Source: Falsiroseomonas oleicola (GTDB taxonomy: Bacteria > Pseudomonadota > Alphaproteobacteria > Acetobacterales > Acetobacteraceae). Taken from it: DNA of 64,000 nt. Below, in pieces: positions 37,086 through 45,239 of the stretch. The notes under the pieces are model-generated. The model searched no databases. It worked only from the letters and a program-made list of their open reading frames with translations, and had not been told where the DNA came from. Where the stretch lies: NCBI RefSeq assembly GCF_019029495.1, contig NZ_JAERQM010000007.1:253292-317291 (forward strand), read 5' to 3'. The translations under genes and the position numbers were made by a program. Each line of letters begins with the position of its first letter. Position 1 is the stretch's first letter.

Positions 37086-38453
37086 ATGTCGTTGCTCGGC
37101 TCGATGAATACCGCGATCAGCGGCCTCACCGCCCAGGCCCGGGCGCTCGGCCATGTCTCGGACAACGTCGCCAACAGCCAGACTGTCGGCTTCAAGCGCG
37201 TGGATACGGATTTCACGAGCTGGCTCACCCGCTCCAACAGCCGGCTGCACATGCCCGGGTCGGTGGAGGCGCGGCCGGACTACACCAATACGGTGCAGGG
37301 CACGGTCTCCCAGAGTGAGAACCCGCTCTCGCTCGCCATTGCCGGCCAGGGCTTCTTCTCCGTCGCGCAGGCCCGCGGCGGCCAGGGCGCCAATGTCATC
37401 TTCGACGATCGCCAGTTCTACACCCGCGCCGGCGACTTCTCGATGGATCGCGACGGCTACATGGTGAACTCCTCCGGCTACTACCTGGAGGGCTGGCGTA
37501 TCCAGCAGAATGGGGAGCCGGACCGCACGGCCCTGGCGCCGATCCGGATCAGCGAGCTGGTCTACAACCCGCAGCCCACCAGCGCGATCACCCTGGCCGC
37601 CAACCTGCCGGCGAATGTCGATGCCGTGGCCGCCGTGCCCGGCGCCGCGCCCTGGGCGCCAGCCGAGAATCCCGTCAGCAGCGTGATCCAGATCTTCGAC
37701 GGGCTGGGCAACCAGCAGCAGGTGACACTCGACTGGTGGCGCCTGGATGCCGACACCTGGCGCCTGCGCATCACGCCGGAGAATGACACGTTGGCCCCGG
37801 CCGACGGCATCTTCGCCGATATCGACTTCGGCGGGCAGATCTCCGCCGGCCCGCCCCCCGTGAATGCGCCGCCCGGCACCATCTCCTCCATCACGCCGCT
37901 GAGCAGCACCACGGGACCTGCCTTGGCACCGACCGCGCTGGGCGATATCGCCTCGCTCGGCTTCCAGGTGGACTATGGCTACGGCCCGCAGGATGTCAGC
38001 ATCGGCCTGGGCGGCTTCGGCATCGCCACCGGCCTGACCAGCTTCGGCGGCACCGAATACAGCGTGCGCGACCTGAGCCAGGACGGCGTGCCGCTCGGCT
38101 CCTATTCCGGCGTCACGGTGCGGGAGAATGGCGACGTCGCGGTGAACTACGACAACGGCCAGACCCGCGTCGTCGCCCGCGTGCCGATCGTCGCCTTCAA
38201 CGATCCCGACAAACTCCAGCGCCTGGACGGCCAGGCCTTCATGCGCACGGTGGAAAGCGGCGAGGCGCGCGTGACGGATGTGGCGACCAATGGCGTCGGC
38301 AAGCTGGTCACCGGCTCCGTCGAGCGATCGAATGTCGATATCGCGGCCGAATTCTCCAAGCTGATCCTGGCCCAGCGCGCCTATACCTCCAACACCCGCA
38401 TCGTGACTGCCAGCGACGAGATGCTGCAGGACACGATCAACATGAAGCGCTAG
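37086..38453 (+). CDS. flgE: Flagellar hook protein FlgE
   Basis: FlgE forms the curved universal joint outside the outer membrane. The 455-residue protein has the rod/hook N-terminal motif MSLLGSMNTAISGLTAQARA then VSDNVANSQTVGFKRVDTDF, and a matching C-terminal helix (FSKLILAQRAYTSNTRIVTA). These are the coiled-coil ends used for polymerisation. The middle domains are variable. The ATG at 37086 follows GGAG at a longish distance of about 12 bases. First gene of the rightward operon with flgK and flgL, driven by a sigma-54 promoter. Confidence 0.94.
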   Translation: MSLLGSMNTAISGLTAQARALGHVSDNVANSQTVGFKRVDTDFTSWLTRSNSRLHMPGSVEARPDYTNTVQGTVSQSENPLSLAIAGQGFFSVAQARGGQGANVIFDDRQFYTRAGDFSMDRDGYMVNSSGYYLEGWRIQQNGEPDRTALAPIRISELVYNPQPTSAITLAANLPANVDAVAAVPGAAPWAPAENPVSSVIQIFDGLGNQQQVTLDWWRLDADTWRLRITPENDTLAPADGIFADIDFGGQISAGPPPVNAPPGTISSITPLSSTTGPALAPTALGDIASLGFQVDYGYGPQDVSIGLGGFGIATGLTSFGGTEYSVRDLSQDGVPLGSYSGVTVRENGDVAVNYDNGQTRVVARVPIVAFNDPDKLQRLDGQAFMRTVESGEARVTDVATNGVGKLVTGSVERSNVDIAAEFSKLILAQRAYTSNTRIVTASDEMLQDTINMKR

Positions 38454-38485
38454 GCGATGCCGCGCGGCAGCCGGGCTGACCGGCC

Positions 38486-40015
38486 ATGACGCTCGACCTC
38501 GCGCTCTCGGTCGCCACCAGTGGCCTGCGCCTGCTCGACCGCCAGATGGCGCGGGCGGCGGATGACATCGCCAATGCCGGCACCGCCGGCCACACCCGGA
38601 AAATCCTGGAAGGCAATGCGCTGACCGTGGCCGGCAACGGCCAGGGCGTGCGTGCCAATATCGTCACCCGGGACGTCGACCTCGCGGTGCAGGCGGCGCA
38701 GCAGCGCGCTGGCGGCGATGCGGCGGCGGCGGGGCTGCGGGTGCGACTGCTGGGCGGCATCGAGGCGGCGCATGGTTCGCCGGAGGCCGGCGACAGCCTC
38801 GGCGGGCTGATCTCCGACCTCCAGTCCAGCTTCATCGAGTTGCGCGAAGCGCCGGCCGACCCCGTGCGCCGCAGCGCCGTGGTGACGGCGGCGGAAACCG
38901 TGGCCGACCGGCTCAACGGCGTCTCCGACGCCATCGGCGCCGCGCGCCAGACGGCGCATGACACGCTGCGCGCGGAAGTCACCGCGCTGAACACCGGCCT
39001 GTCCGAAGTCGCCCGGCTGAACACCGAGATCAAGCGGGAGATCGCCGCCGGCCGCAGCACCGCGGCGCTGGAGGATGAGCGCGACCTGGTGATCGGCGGC
39101 ATTGCCCAGTCGATCGACCTGTCCGTCATCCGCGCCAGCAGTGGCGAGGTGACGCTGGTGGCGCGCGGCGGCATGGTGCTGCCGCTTGTCCAGGGCAGCA
39201 CGCCCTTTTCCATCGCCGATGCGACGGTGGGCGCGCAGGCCTTCCACGGCACGGGCGGCACGCTGCCCGGCGTGATGCTGAACGGCCGCGACGTGACCCG
39301 GCAGTTGGCCGGTGGCCGCATGGGCGCGGCGGTGGAACTGCGGGACGCGACCCTGCCGCGTCTGCAGGCGGAACTCGATCTGGCGGCCTCGCAGCTCGCC
39401 AGCCGTCTGGACGCCCAGGGGCTGACGCTGTTCACCGATACCGCCGGCACCGTGCCCGATCCGACGCAGCCCTATGCCGGCAGCGCGATGATCGGCTTCG
39501 CCGGCACCATCCGGGTGAATGCGGCCGTGGTGGCCGACCCGGCCCTGCTGCGCGACGGCACCCATACGGTGGTCGGCAGCCCCACCGGGCCGGGCGACTT
39601 CACGCCCAATCCGGCCGGCGGCCCCTCCGGCTTTTCCACCTTGCTGGACCGCGTGCTGGATTTCAGCTTCGGCGCGCAGCAGGCGGAAGGCGTGCCGCAG
39701 ACGGGCTTCGCCACCGGCGGGCTCGGCCCGGATGGCACGCTGACCTCACCGCTGTCCGGGCTCGGCACGCTGGCGCAATACGGCGCCGCGCTGGTCGCCG
39801 AGCAGACCGGGCTGCGCGCCGCCGCCAGTGGCGCCGCCGAACGCGCCGGCAGCCTGCAGCAGATGCTGTCGGAACGGATCAACGAACGCTCCGGCGTCGA
39901 TGTCGATGCCGAGGTGGCGGCGATGGTGCAGTTGCAGACCGCCTATGGCGTCAATGCGCGCGTCATCTCCACCATCCAGGCGATGTGGGACGCGCTGTTC
40001 GCCGCGGTGCGCTGA
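38486..40015 (+). CDS. flgK: Flagellar hook-associated protein FlgK (HAP1)
   Basis: FlgK joins hook to filament. The 509-residue protein has the N-terminal motif LALSVATSGLRLLDRQMARA then DDIANAGTAGHTRK, the FlgK-type central region DSLGGLISDLQSSFIELREA with downstream SEVARLNTEIKREIAAGRST, and a C-terminal helix GVDVDAEVAAMVQLQTAYGV ending in ISTIQAMWDALFAAVR. It lies 32 bases after flgE and just before flgL in the usual order. Confidence 0.92.
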   Translation: MTLDLALSVATSGLRLLDRQMARAADDIANAGTAGHTRKILEGNALTVAGNGQGVRANIVTRDVDLAVQAAQQRAGGDAAAAGLRVRLLGGIEAAHGSPEAGDSLGGLISDLQSSFIELREAPADPVRRSAVVTAAETVADRLNGVSDAIGAARQTAHDTLRAEVTALNTGLSEVARLNTEIKREIAAGRSTAALEDERDLVIGGIAQSIDLSVIRASSGEVTLVARGGMVLPLVQGSTPFSIADATVGAQAFHGTGGTLPGVMLNGRDVTRQLAGGRMGAAVELRDATLPRLQAELDLAASQLASRLDAQGLTLFTDTAGTVPDPTQPYAGSAMIGFAGTIRVNAAVVADPALLRDGTHTVVGSPTGPGDFTPNPAGGPSGFSTLLDRVLDFSFGAQQAEGVPQTGFATGGLGPDGTLTSPLSGLGTLAQYGAALVAEQTGLRAAASGAAERAGSLQQMLSERINERSGVDVDAEVAAMVQLQTAYGVNARVISTIQAMWDALFAAVR

Positions 40016-40030
40016 GAAGGGAGTTAGGCC

Positions 40031-41071
40031 ATGTCGATCATCGGCAGCATCGGCAATCTCGCGGTGGACCAGGCGGTGCTGCGGTTGCGCCTGGACAACA
40101 CCTTGCGCCAGCAGTCCACCGGGCAGAAATCGGAGGTCTATGGCGGGTTGGGGCCGGAGGCGCGGCGCGCCATCGATCTGCGGGGGGAGGTCGGGCGGCG
40201 CGAATCCTACGCCAATGCCGCCGACCGCGCGCTGGGCCGCGCCGCCGCCACCCAGACCGTGCTGAGCCGGCTGCACGACATCGCCGCCGAGTTGGGGGCG
40301 GAGGCGCTGCGTGCCCGCACCATGCTGGGCACCGGGGCGGAGGCCCTGGCCAAGACCGCGACCGCGGCGCTGGAGGAGGTGGCGGCGCTGCTGAACACCC
40401 GCCATGGCGGCGAATACCTGTTCGGCGGTTCCGACGTGGCCTCCCCCCCGGTGCCGAATGCCGCGGCCATCGCCACCAGCCCGATGGCCACCGCCATCGC
40501 CACCGCCGTGGCCGGGCTGGATGCGACCAATGGCGCGACGGTGATCGCCGATACGGTGACCGCGGCGACGGATGCCACCACCACCCCCTTCTCGCCCTTC
40601 ATGGAAGGCGATGGCAGCACGGAGGCGGCGCGCGCCGTGCAGGTGGCGGATGGCGAGCGCGTGGCGATCGGCGTCTTTGCCAATCGCAACCCGGATGGCG
40701 AGCTGGCCGAGAGCTGGGGGCGCGAATTGATGCGCAATCTGGCGGTACTGGCCTCGGTGACGCCGGAACTGGCAGCGGAGGGTGGCGGCTGGGACGGGCT
40801 GCTGAACGGCGTCGCCGAATCGCTTGCCGGCGCGGCCACCGACCTGGCCAATGAACAGGCGGTGCTGGGCGCCGCCGAACAGCGAATCGAGCGGAGCCAG
40901 ACGTGGCACAAGGACACCATGGTGGCCTTGCGCACCCAGCTCGGCACGCTGGAGGAGGTGGACCTGGCGCAGGCCTCGGCCGAGCTCGGCCAGTTGAAAA
41001 GCCGTCTGGAAGCCTCCTATGAGGCCACCGGCATGCTGTCCCGACTTTCGCTGGCGACGCTGCTGCGCTGA
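40031..41071 (+). CDS. flgL: Flagellar hook-associated protein FlgL (HAP3)
   Basis: FlgL is the second hook-filament junction protein and resembles flagellin at both ends. The 346-residue protein contains an N-terminal helix (NLAVDQAVLRLRLDNTLRQQ), an AALLNTRHGGEYLFGGSDV segment typical of flagellin-family D1, and a C-terminal helix LDLAQASAELGQLKSRLEAS-like ending. A GGGAG sequence lies close upstream of the ATG. It follows flgK by 15 bases. Confidence 0.9.
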   Translation: MSIIGSIGNLAVDQAVLRLRLDNTLRQQSTGQKSEVYGGLGPEARRAIDLRGEVGRRESYANAADRALGRAAATQTVLSRLHDIAAELGAEALRARTMLGTGAEALAKTATAALEEVAALLNTRHGGEYLFGGSDVASPPVPNAAAIATSPMATAIATAVAGLDATNGATVIADTVTAATDATTTPFSPFMEGDGSTEAARAVQVADGERVAIGVFANRNPDGELAESWGRELMRNLAVLASVTPELAAEGGGWDGLLNGVAESLAGAATDLANEQAVLGAAEQRIERSQTWHKDTMVALRTQLGTLEEVDLAQASAELGQLKSRLEASYEATGMLSRLSLATLLR

Positions 41072-41219
41072 CCATCACGGGCATGTCACCGCATCATGGA
41101 CGCCCTTCAACCCTGGTTAACGCCGATACGCGATGATGCTGGGGCGTGGTGCGTTTCGCCAGGGCGGCGCGAGGCACTGGGCAAGCTCGAAGAAACGAGC
41201 CTGTGGCAAAGGCCATGGG

Positions 41220-41234
41220 TGGCGAAAAATTCGC
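41220..41234 (+). promoter_or_regulatory. Possible sigma-54 promoter upstream of flbT
   Basis: TGGCGAA-AAAT-TCGC keeps the invariant GG and GC exactly ten bases apart (GG 41221-41222, GC 41233-41234) but departs from consensus elsewhere. It lies about 80 bases before flbT in a 242-base spacer after flgL. Moderate to weak evidence. Confidence 0.35.
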
Positions 41235-41313
41235 GACGGTCGGCATGCGCCGGCGCCCCGGCATGGTGGGCCCACTACCCCCGCCATTCTGCCGAAAAAT
41301 TTGGGAGACTGGC

Positions 41314-41793
41314 ATGTCCACGTTGGTGCTCGAGATGCGGGCCGGCGAGTTGATGGTGGTGAATGGCGCCTCGCTGCGGTTCCGCAGCAGGACCCGTGTC
41401 GAGCTGGTCGCCAAGGCGCGGTTCCTGTTCGGCAAGCAGGTGATGTCGCCCGAAGGGGCGAATACGCCGTCGCGACGGATCTATTTCGCCCTGCAATGTG
41501 CCTATGTCGGGCCGGAGGAGGAGCGCGAGACGGCGATGGCCGATGCGCACCGCCTGGTGGCCGAATTCCAGGAGGCGACGACCTCCGACATGGCGCGACA
41601 GTTGCTCGAGCGGTCGCTGGCGCTGGCCGAGCAGGATGAATGGTACCAGGCACTGCGCCTGGTGCGGCATGTGATGCGGCACGAGGCGACCGTTCTGGGC
41701 CTGGATGCGCAGACCGGACTGCCGGCGGCGGCCGGGATCGCCGCGGCCGCGGCGGCGACGAAGGCCGCCAATCTGCGGCCGCATCTCGACTAG
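41314..41793 (+). CDS. flbT: Flagellar biosynthesis repressor FlbT
   Basis: In Caulobacter, FlbT binds the 5' untranslated region of flagellin mRNA and promotes its decay until the hook is complete. The 159-residue protein shows LVLEMRAGELMVVNGASLRF then SRTRVELVAKARFLFGKQVM, typical of the family, and a helical C-terminal part (ALRLVRHVMRHEATVLG). GGGAG lies seven bases before the ATG at 41314. It sits directly upstream of flagellin and flaF, the conserved alphaproteobacterial trio. Confidence 0.93.
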   Translation: MSTLVLEMRAGELMVVNGASLRFRSRTRVELVAKARFLFGKQVMSPEGANTPSRRIYFALQCAYVGPEEERETAMADAHRLVAEFQEATTSDMARQLLERSLALAEQDEWYQALRLVRHVMRHEATVLGLDAQTGLPAAAGIAAAAAATKAANLRPHLD

Positions 41794-41994
41794 GTTTCTG
41801 CTTTTTTCATCGGCTTCGGGCCGCGGCTTTACCGCGGATTCACCAAAGCCGGTCAGAATGTTCAGGAAGCCCCATGGTTGGTGGGGCTCAAGGCCGGTGG
41901 GAATGTGCCGTGGCGGCATTGAAACACCGGTCCCGCGAACGGAAGGCAAAAAGCCACCCCGCACGCGGAACGTCGTTCAAAGGAGATGGGGACA
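41794..41994 (+). promoter_or_regulatory. Structured flagellin leader region
   Basis: The 200-base spacer before flagellin contains hairpins at 41821-41837 (CCGCGG stem, loop CTTTA), 41868-41888 (AGCCCCA with TGGGGCT) and a weaker 41894-41899/41925-41930 stem. No clear sigma-28 or sigma-54 promoter was found. Because FlbT is known to act on flagellin leader RNA in Caulobacter, these hairpins are candidate targets. Confidence 0.45.
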
Positions 41995-43185
41995 ATGTCC
42001 TCCGTCAACACTAATGCCGCCGCCATGGCGGCGATCCGCTCGCTGAACAATATCGGCAAGGAAATGGGCAAGACCCAGCAGCGGATCGAGACGAATCTGC
42101 GCATCAGCCGTGCCGATGACGACCCCGCCGTGTTCTCCATCGCGCAGAACATGCGCGCCGACCTGAACGGCATGACGGCGGTCAAGGACAGCCTGAAGTT
42201 CGGCAAGTCGGCGCTGACCGTGGCGCGCGACGCGGCGACGCAGATCTCCGACGAGCTGGGCCGCCTGAAGCAGACCATGACCCAGGGTCAGCAGCAGGGC
42301 CTGGATTCGGAGCAGATCAACAACCAGATCACCAATGCGTTGCAGAACATCGACGCCTTCGCGAAGTCGGCGACCTTCAACGGTGTGAATCTGCTGGCCA
42401 ACGGCCTGACCGTGGATGGTGTGACCAATACCTCGGTCGACATCGTGCGCGACATCCAGGGCTCGGTGACCTCGGTGCAGGGCACGGACAGCACGGCCGC
42501 GGGCCTCAATATCCAGGGCCTCTCGGTCACCACCGCGGCCCGCACTGTCACCTTCGACGACACGCTGGCGCCGGCGAATGGCGAGGTGCTGACCGTCACC
42601 GTCAAGCGGGACCTGGACAACGATCCGACCACGGCTGACGAGGATGTCGACCTGGTCTTCGAATTCAGCGATGGCTCCGCCGCGCTCGGCACCACGCCGG
42701 ACCCGAACACCCGCGTCTATGACGTGCAGTTCGAGGCGACGGACAGCCCGCTGACCCGCGTGACCGCGCTGATCACCCGGATGAAGGAAGCCGGGCTGGA
42801 TGCGGGGCTGAACAGCAGTGGTGAGCTGTATATCCGCGGCGCATCGGAGGATGTGACCACCGACATCACCGGCGCCACGGTGGAAGCCGCGCCGGCGGAC
42901 GGCACGGGCCAGAAGGAAGCGATCGCCCTGGTGGAAGGCGCAATCGACCTGATGGGCACGCGGCTGGCCAATCTTGGCGCCAATATCCGCCAGGTCGATG
43001 GTCTGACCACCTTCACCACGCAGCTCAACGACTCGATCAAGGAAGGCCTCGGCGCGCTCGTCGATGCCGACCTGGCGGAGGAAAGCGCGCGACTGACCAG
43101 CCTGCAGACCAAGCAGCAGTTGGCCACGCAGTCGCTGTCCATCGCCAATGAGCAGAGCCAGTCGCTGCTGAGCCTGTTCCGCTAA
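41995..43185 (+). CDS. fliC: Flagellin
   Basis: Main filament subunit, exported through the flagellar type III system. The 396-residue protein has the conserved N-terminal D0/D1 (SVNTNAAAMAAIRSLNNIGK; RISRADDDPAVFSIAQNMRA) and C-terminal helix (EESARLTSLQTKQQLATQSL, then ANEQSQSLLSLFR). The variable surface domain between them is short and rich in Thr/Asp. I chose the ATG at 41995 because AAGGAG lies nine bases upstream; the ATG at 41986 overlaps that site. It is flanked by flbT and flaF. Confidence 0.95.
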   Translation: MSSVNTNAAAMAAIRSLNNIGKEMGKTQQRIETNLRISRADDDPAVFSIAQNMRADLNGMTAVKDSLKFGKSALTVARDAATQISDELGRLKQTMTQGQQQGLDSEQINNQITNALQNIDAFAKSATFNGVNLLANGLTVDGVTNTSVDIVRDIQGSVTSVQGTDSTAAGLNIQGLSVTTAARTVTFDDTLAPANGEVLTVTVKRDLDNDPTTADEDVDLVFEFSDGSAALGTTPDPNTRVYDVQFEATDSPLTRVTALITRMKEAGLDAGLNSSGELYIRGASEDVTTDITGATVEAAPADGTGQKEAIALVEGAIDLMGTRLANLGANIRQVDGLTTFTTQLNDSIKEGLGALVDADLAEESARLTSLQTKQQLATQSLSIANEQSQSLLSLFR

Positions 43186-43192
43186 ACCCAGA

Positions 43193-43224
43193 CGGGCACG
43201 TCGGCCATGGCGCCGGCGTGCCCG
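43193..43224 (+). terminator. Long hairpin after flagellin
   Basis: CGGGCACG (43193-43200) pairs with CGTGCCCG (43217-43224), extended inward by a T-G wobble and CGGC/GCCG, giving a 13-bp stem. There is no T tract and it ends just before the flaF ribosome-binding site. It may protect the flagellin mRNA 3' end and reduce read-through into flaF. Confidence 0.5.
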
Positions 43225-43249
43225 ATCCCCATACCCCGCCGGAGGATCC

Positions 43250-43654
43250 ATGAGCGTCGCGCGCTACGCCGCCACCCAGAACGCCACCGCATCCCCGCGC
43301 GAGATCGAACTGCGCGCCTTTCGTTATGTGAACGGGTTGCTGGCCGTGGCCAGCGGCACGCGGGCCCGCGCCATCGCGCTGGAAAAGGCGCATCGCCTCT
43401 GGTCCATCCTGATCAACGACCTCGGCTCACCCGGCAACAAGCTGCCGGCGGAGCTGCGCGGCAACCTGGTCTCACTGGGCCTTTGGGCGCAGCGGGAGAC
43501 GGATCTGCGGCTGGATGACGGTGGCAGCCTGGAACCGCTGATGGCCCTGCACCGCGACATGATCGAGGCATTGGAAGCGCAGCGTGGCCTGGCCCCGCCG
43601 CCCGCCGCGCTGCACGCCCCGCCGATGGCCGCCTTCACCAGCCGGGTCGCCTGA
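43250..43654 (+). CDS. flaF: Flagellar biosynthesis regulator FlaF
   Basis: FlaF is required with FlbT for correct flagellin synthesis or secretion; in Caulobacter it acts opposite to FlbT on flagellin translation. The 134-residue protein has the conserved PREIELRAFRYVNGLLA, the LEKAHRLWSILINDLGSPGN motif, and LPAELRGNLVSLGLWAQRET. An alanine/proline tail is added at the C-terminus. GGAGG lies six bases before the ATG. Confidence 0.9.
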   Translation: MSVARYAATQNATASPREIELRAFRYVNGLLAVASGTRARAIALEKAHRLWSILINDLGSPGNKLPAELRGNLVSLGLWAQRETDLRLDDGGSLEPLMALHRDMIEALEAQRGLAPPPAALHAPPMAAFTSRVA

Positions 43655-43655
43655 G

Positions 43656-44945
43656 ATGCTGCCGGGCCTCGGGCCCCTGCTGGCCCTGACCATCGCCCAG
43701 CGCGACGGCAGCGGACTTCAGGCGCGCTTCGCGGCCCGCAAGGACAATGAGGCGGCGATGACCCGCTTCAAGGAAGCCGCCAGCGTCCACAAGGACGTCG
43801 AGTCACTGCTGAAGGACCGGCGCACGCTGCAGGTGGTGCTGGAGGCCTTCCAGCTTGAGGGCGAGATCGACAAGCGCGGCATCCTGCGCAAGATCCTCAC
43901 CGAAGACCCGGCCGCCGAGGGCAGTCTGGCCAACAAGCTGACCGATCGCCGTTGGCGCGAACTGGCGAAGGCCTTCGCCCAGCGCGAGACCTCCGACCTC
44001 ACCACGACCCAGGTCGCCGCGCTGGCGACGACCGAAGTGCAGGCCATGTCGCTCGCCAAGGTCGCCGGGCTGACGGCGGAGCAGGTGACCTCGCTCGGCA
44101 CCGCCCAGGTGCGGGCGCTCAGCACCGGCCAGCTCCAGGCGCTCGGCACCACCGGCATCGCGGCGCTGGACGCGGCGGATGTGAAGGCGCTGGAGGCGGA
44201 CCAGGTGGCGGCGCTGCGACCCTCCCAGCTCGCGGCGCTCTCAACCCAGCAGATCGCGGCGATCGATGCCGAGGACATGGGCGGCATCGGCGTGGCGCAG
44301 ATGCGCGCCTTGGCGACGACGCAACTCGCGGCCCTGTCGACCAGCCAGCTTGCCGCGCTGGGCACGGAACAGCTTGCCGCCCTGTCGCAGAGCCAGGCGC
44401 GGGCGCTTTCCGCGGAACAGCGGGCGGCGCTCAGCACGTCCCAGACCCGCGCGCTCGCCACCTCCGGCCTGCCCACCTCGGCGGAGGAAGCGGCGGCGGC
44501 GGCGCTGGAACAGACCTCCCCCTTCGCCGACCCGGCGTTGCTGGAGCGGCTGGTCGAGGATGCGATGACCAATCGCTACGAGAAGGCGATGGGCAGCGCG
44601 AATGCGGGGCTGCGGGAGGCGCTGTATTTTATCCGCAACGCGTCCAAGATCACCACCATCGCGGAGCTGATGACCGACAAGGCGATGACGACGGTGGTGC
44701 GCGGCGCGATCGGCCTGCCGGACAGCTTCGGCCTTTTGGAGTTCGACCAGCAGAAATCCCTGCTGACGCGGCGCGTGAAGCTGGAGGATCTGCAGGATCC
44801 GAAGGCGGTGGCGAAGATGGCGCAGCGCTACCTGGTGCTGGCCGCGCCGGCGCAGACCAACAACAACCCGGTGCTGTCGCTGTTCAGCGGCGGCGGCGCC
44901 TCGCTCAACAGCCTGATCGGCAGCAGCCTTTCGCTGAACGTCTGA
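43656..44945 (+). CDS. DUF1217 flagellar-associated protein split by octapeptide repeats
   Basis: A 429-residue protein starting two bases after the flaF stop. Residues ~20-110 (MTRFKEAASVHKDVESLLKD; LTDRRWRELAKAFAQ) and ~285-398 (DPALLERLVEDAMTNRYEKA; GLPDSFGLLEFDQQKSLLTR) match the two halves of a DUF1217 domain, a family linked to flagellar loci in Alphaproteobacteria. Between them, residues 117-268 are nineteen unbroken eight-residue repeats of the form xxQ(V/L)xALx, such as TTQLAALS. This should form a regular solenoid or helical stalk. The C-terminus ends in a Ser/Leu-rich SLNSLIGSSLSLNV. The function is unknown; export with flagellar substrates is an inference from context. Confidence 0.8.
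   Translation: MLPGLGPLLALTIAQRDGSGLQARFAARKDNEAAMTRFKEAASVHKDVESLLKDRRTLQVVLEAFQLEGEIDKRGILRKILTEDPAAEGSLANKLTDRRWRELAKAFAQRETSDLTTTQVAALATTEVQAMSLAKVAGLTAEQVTSLGTAQVRALSTGQLQALGTTGIAALDAADVKALEADQVAALRPSQLAALSTQQIAAIDAEDMGGIGVAQMRALATTQLAALSTSQLAALGTEQLAALSQSQARALSAEQRAALSTSQTRALATSGLPTSAEEAAAAALEQTSPFADPALLERLVEDAMTNRYEKAMGSANAGLREALYFIRNASKITTIAELMTDKAMTTVVRGAIGLPDSFGLLEFDQQKSLLTRRVKLEDLQDPKAVAKMAQRYLVLAAPAQTNNNPVLSLFSGGGASLNSLIGSSLSLNV
44004..44459 (+). repeat. Nineteen tandem octapeptide-coding repeats (24-bp units)
   Basis: The stretch encodes residues 117-268 of the DUF1217 protein as nineteen 8-residue units. Position 3 is mostly Gln, position 4 Val/Leu/Ile, and positions 6-7 mostly Ala-Leu. 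Best-conserved units are TTQLAALS, TSQLAALG and TEQLAALS near the middle-to-end. The DNA copies have diverged while the protein pattern is kept, which implies selection. Confidence 0.85.
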
Positions 44946-44968
44946 GCTTGGCGGGCTTGGGTGGCGCG

Positions 44969-45005
44969 GCACCGTTCTGCGGTGCGCGGGCAGCCTTGCG
45001 GCTGC
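44969..45005 (+). repeat. Two adjacent hairpins after the DUF1217 gene
   Basis: GCACCG/CGGTGC (44969-44974 with 44980-44985, loop TTCTG) and GCAGCC/GGCTGC (44990-44995 with 45000-45005, loop TTGC). They lie 23-60 bases after the stop, with no T tract. Possible transcript end for the flagellar operon before the oppositely oriented tRNA. Confidence 0.45.
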
Positions 45006-45063
45006 GCGCCTTGATGTTCAAGGCAAACTCGAGCGCCGAACCGGTGAACCCCAGGGAAAAGAA

Positions 45064-45138
<75 letters not shown>

Positions 45139-45239
45139 GCACCATCAGCGCGGCCCTATAGCCCCCCGCGCGCCGCCGGACAACCCGCTTCCGAACCCTC
45201 CGATGACCAACAGGTCCAGGCCTGCTAGACTCCCGCCAG

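Noticed and set aside
40981..41160. Sigma-28 promoter (GCCGATAC) after flgL
   Set aside because: The -10-like GCCGATAC near 41126 lacks a TAAA-type -35 at the required spacing.
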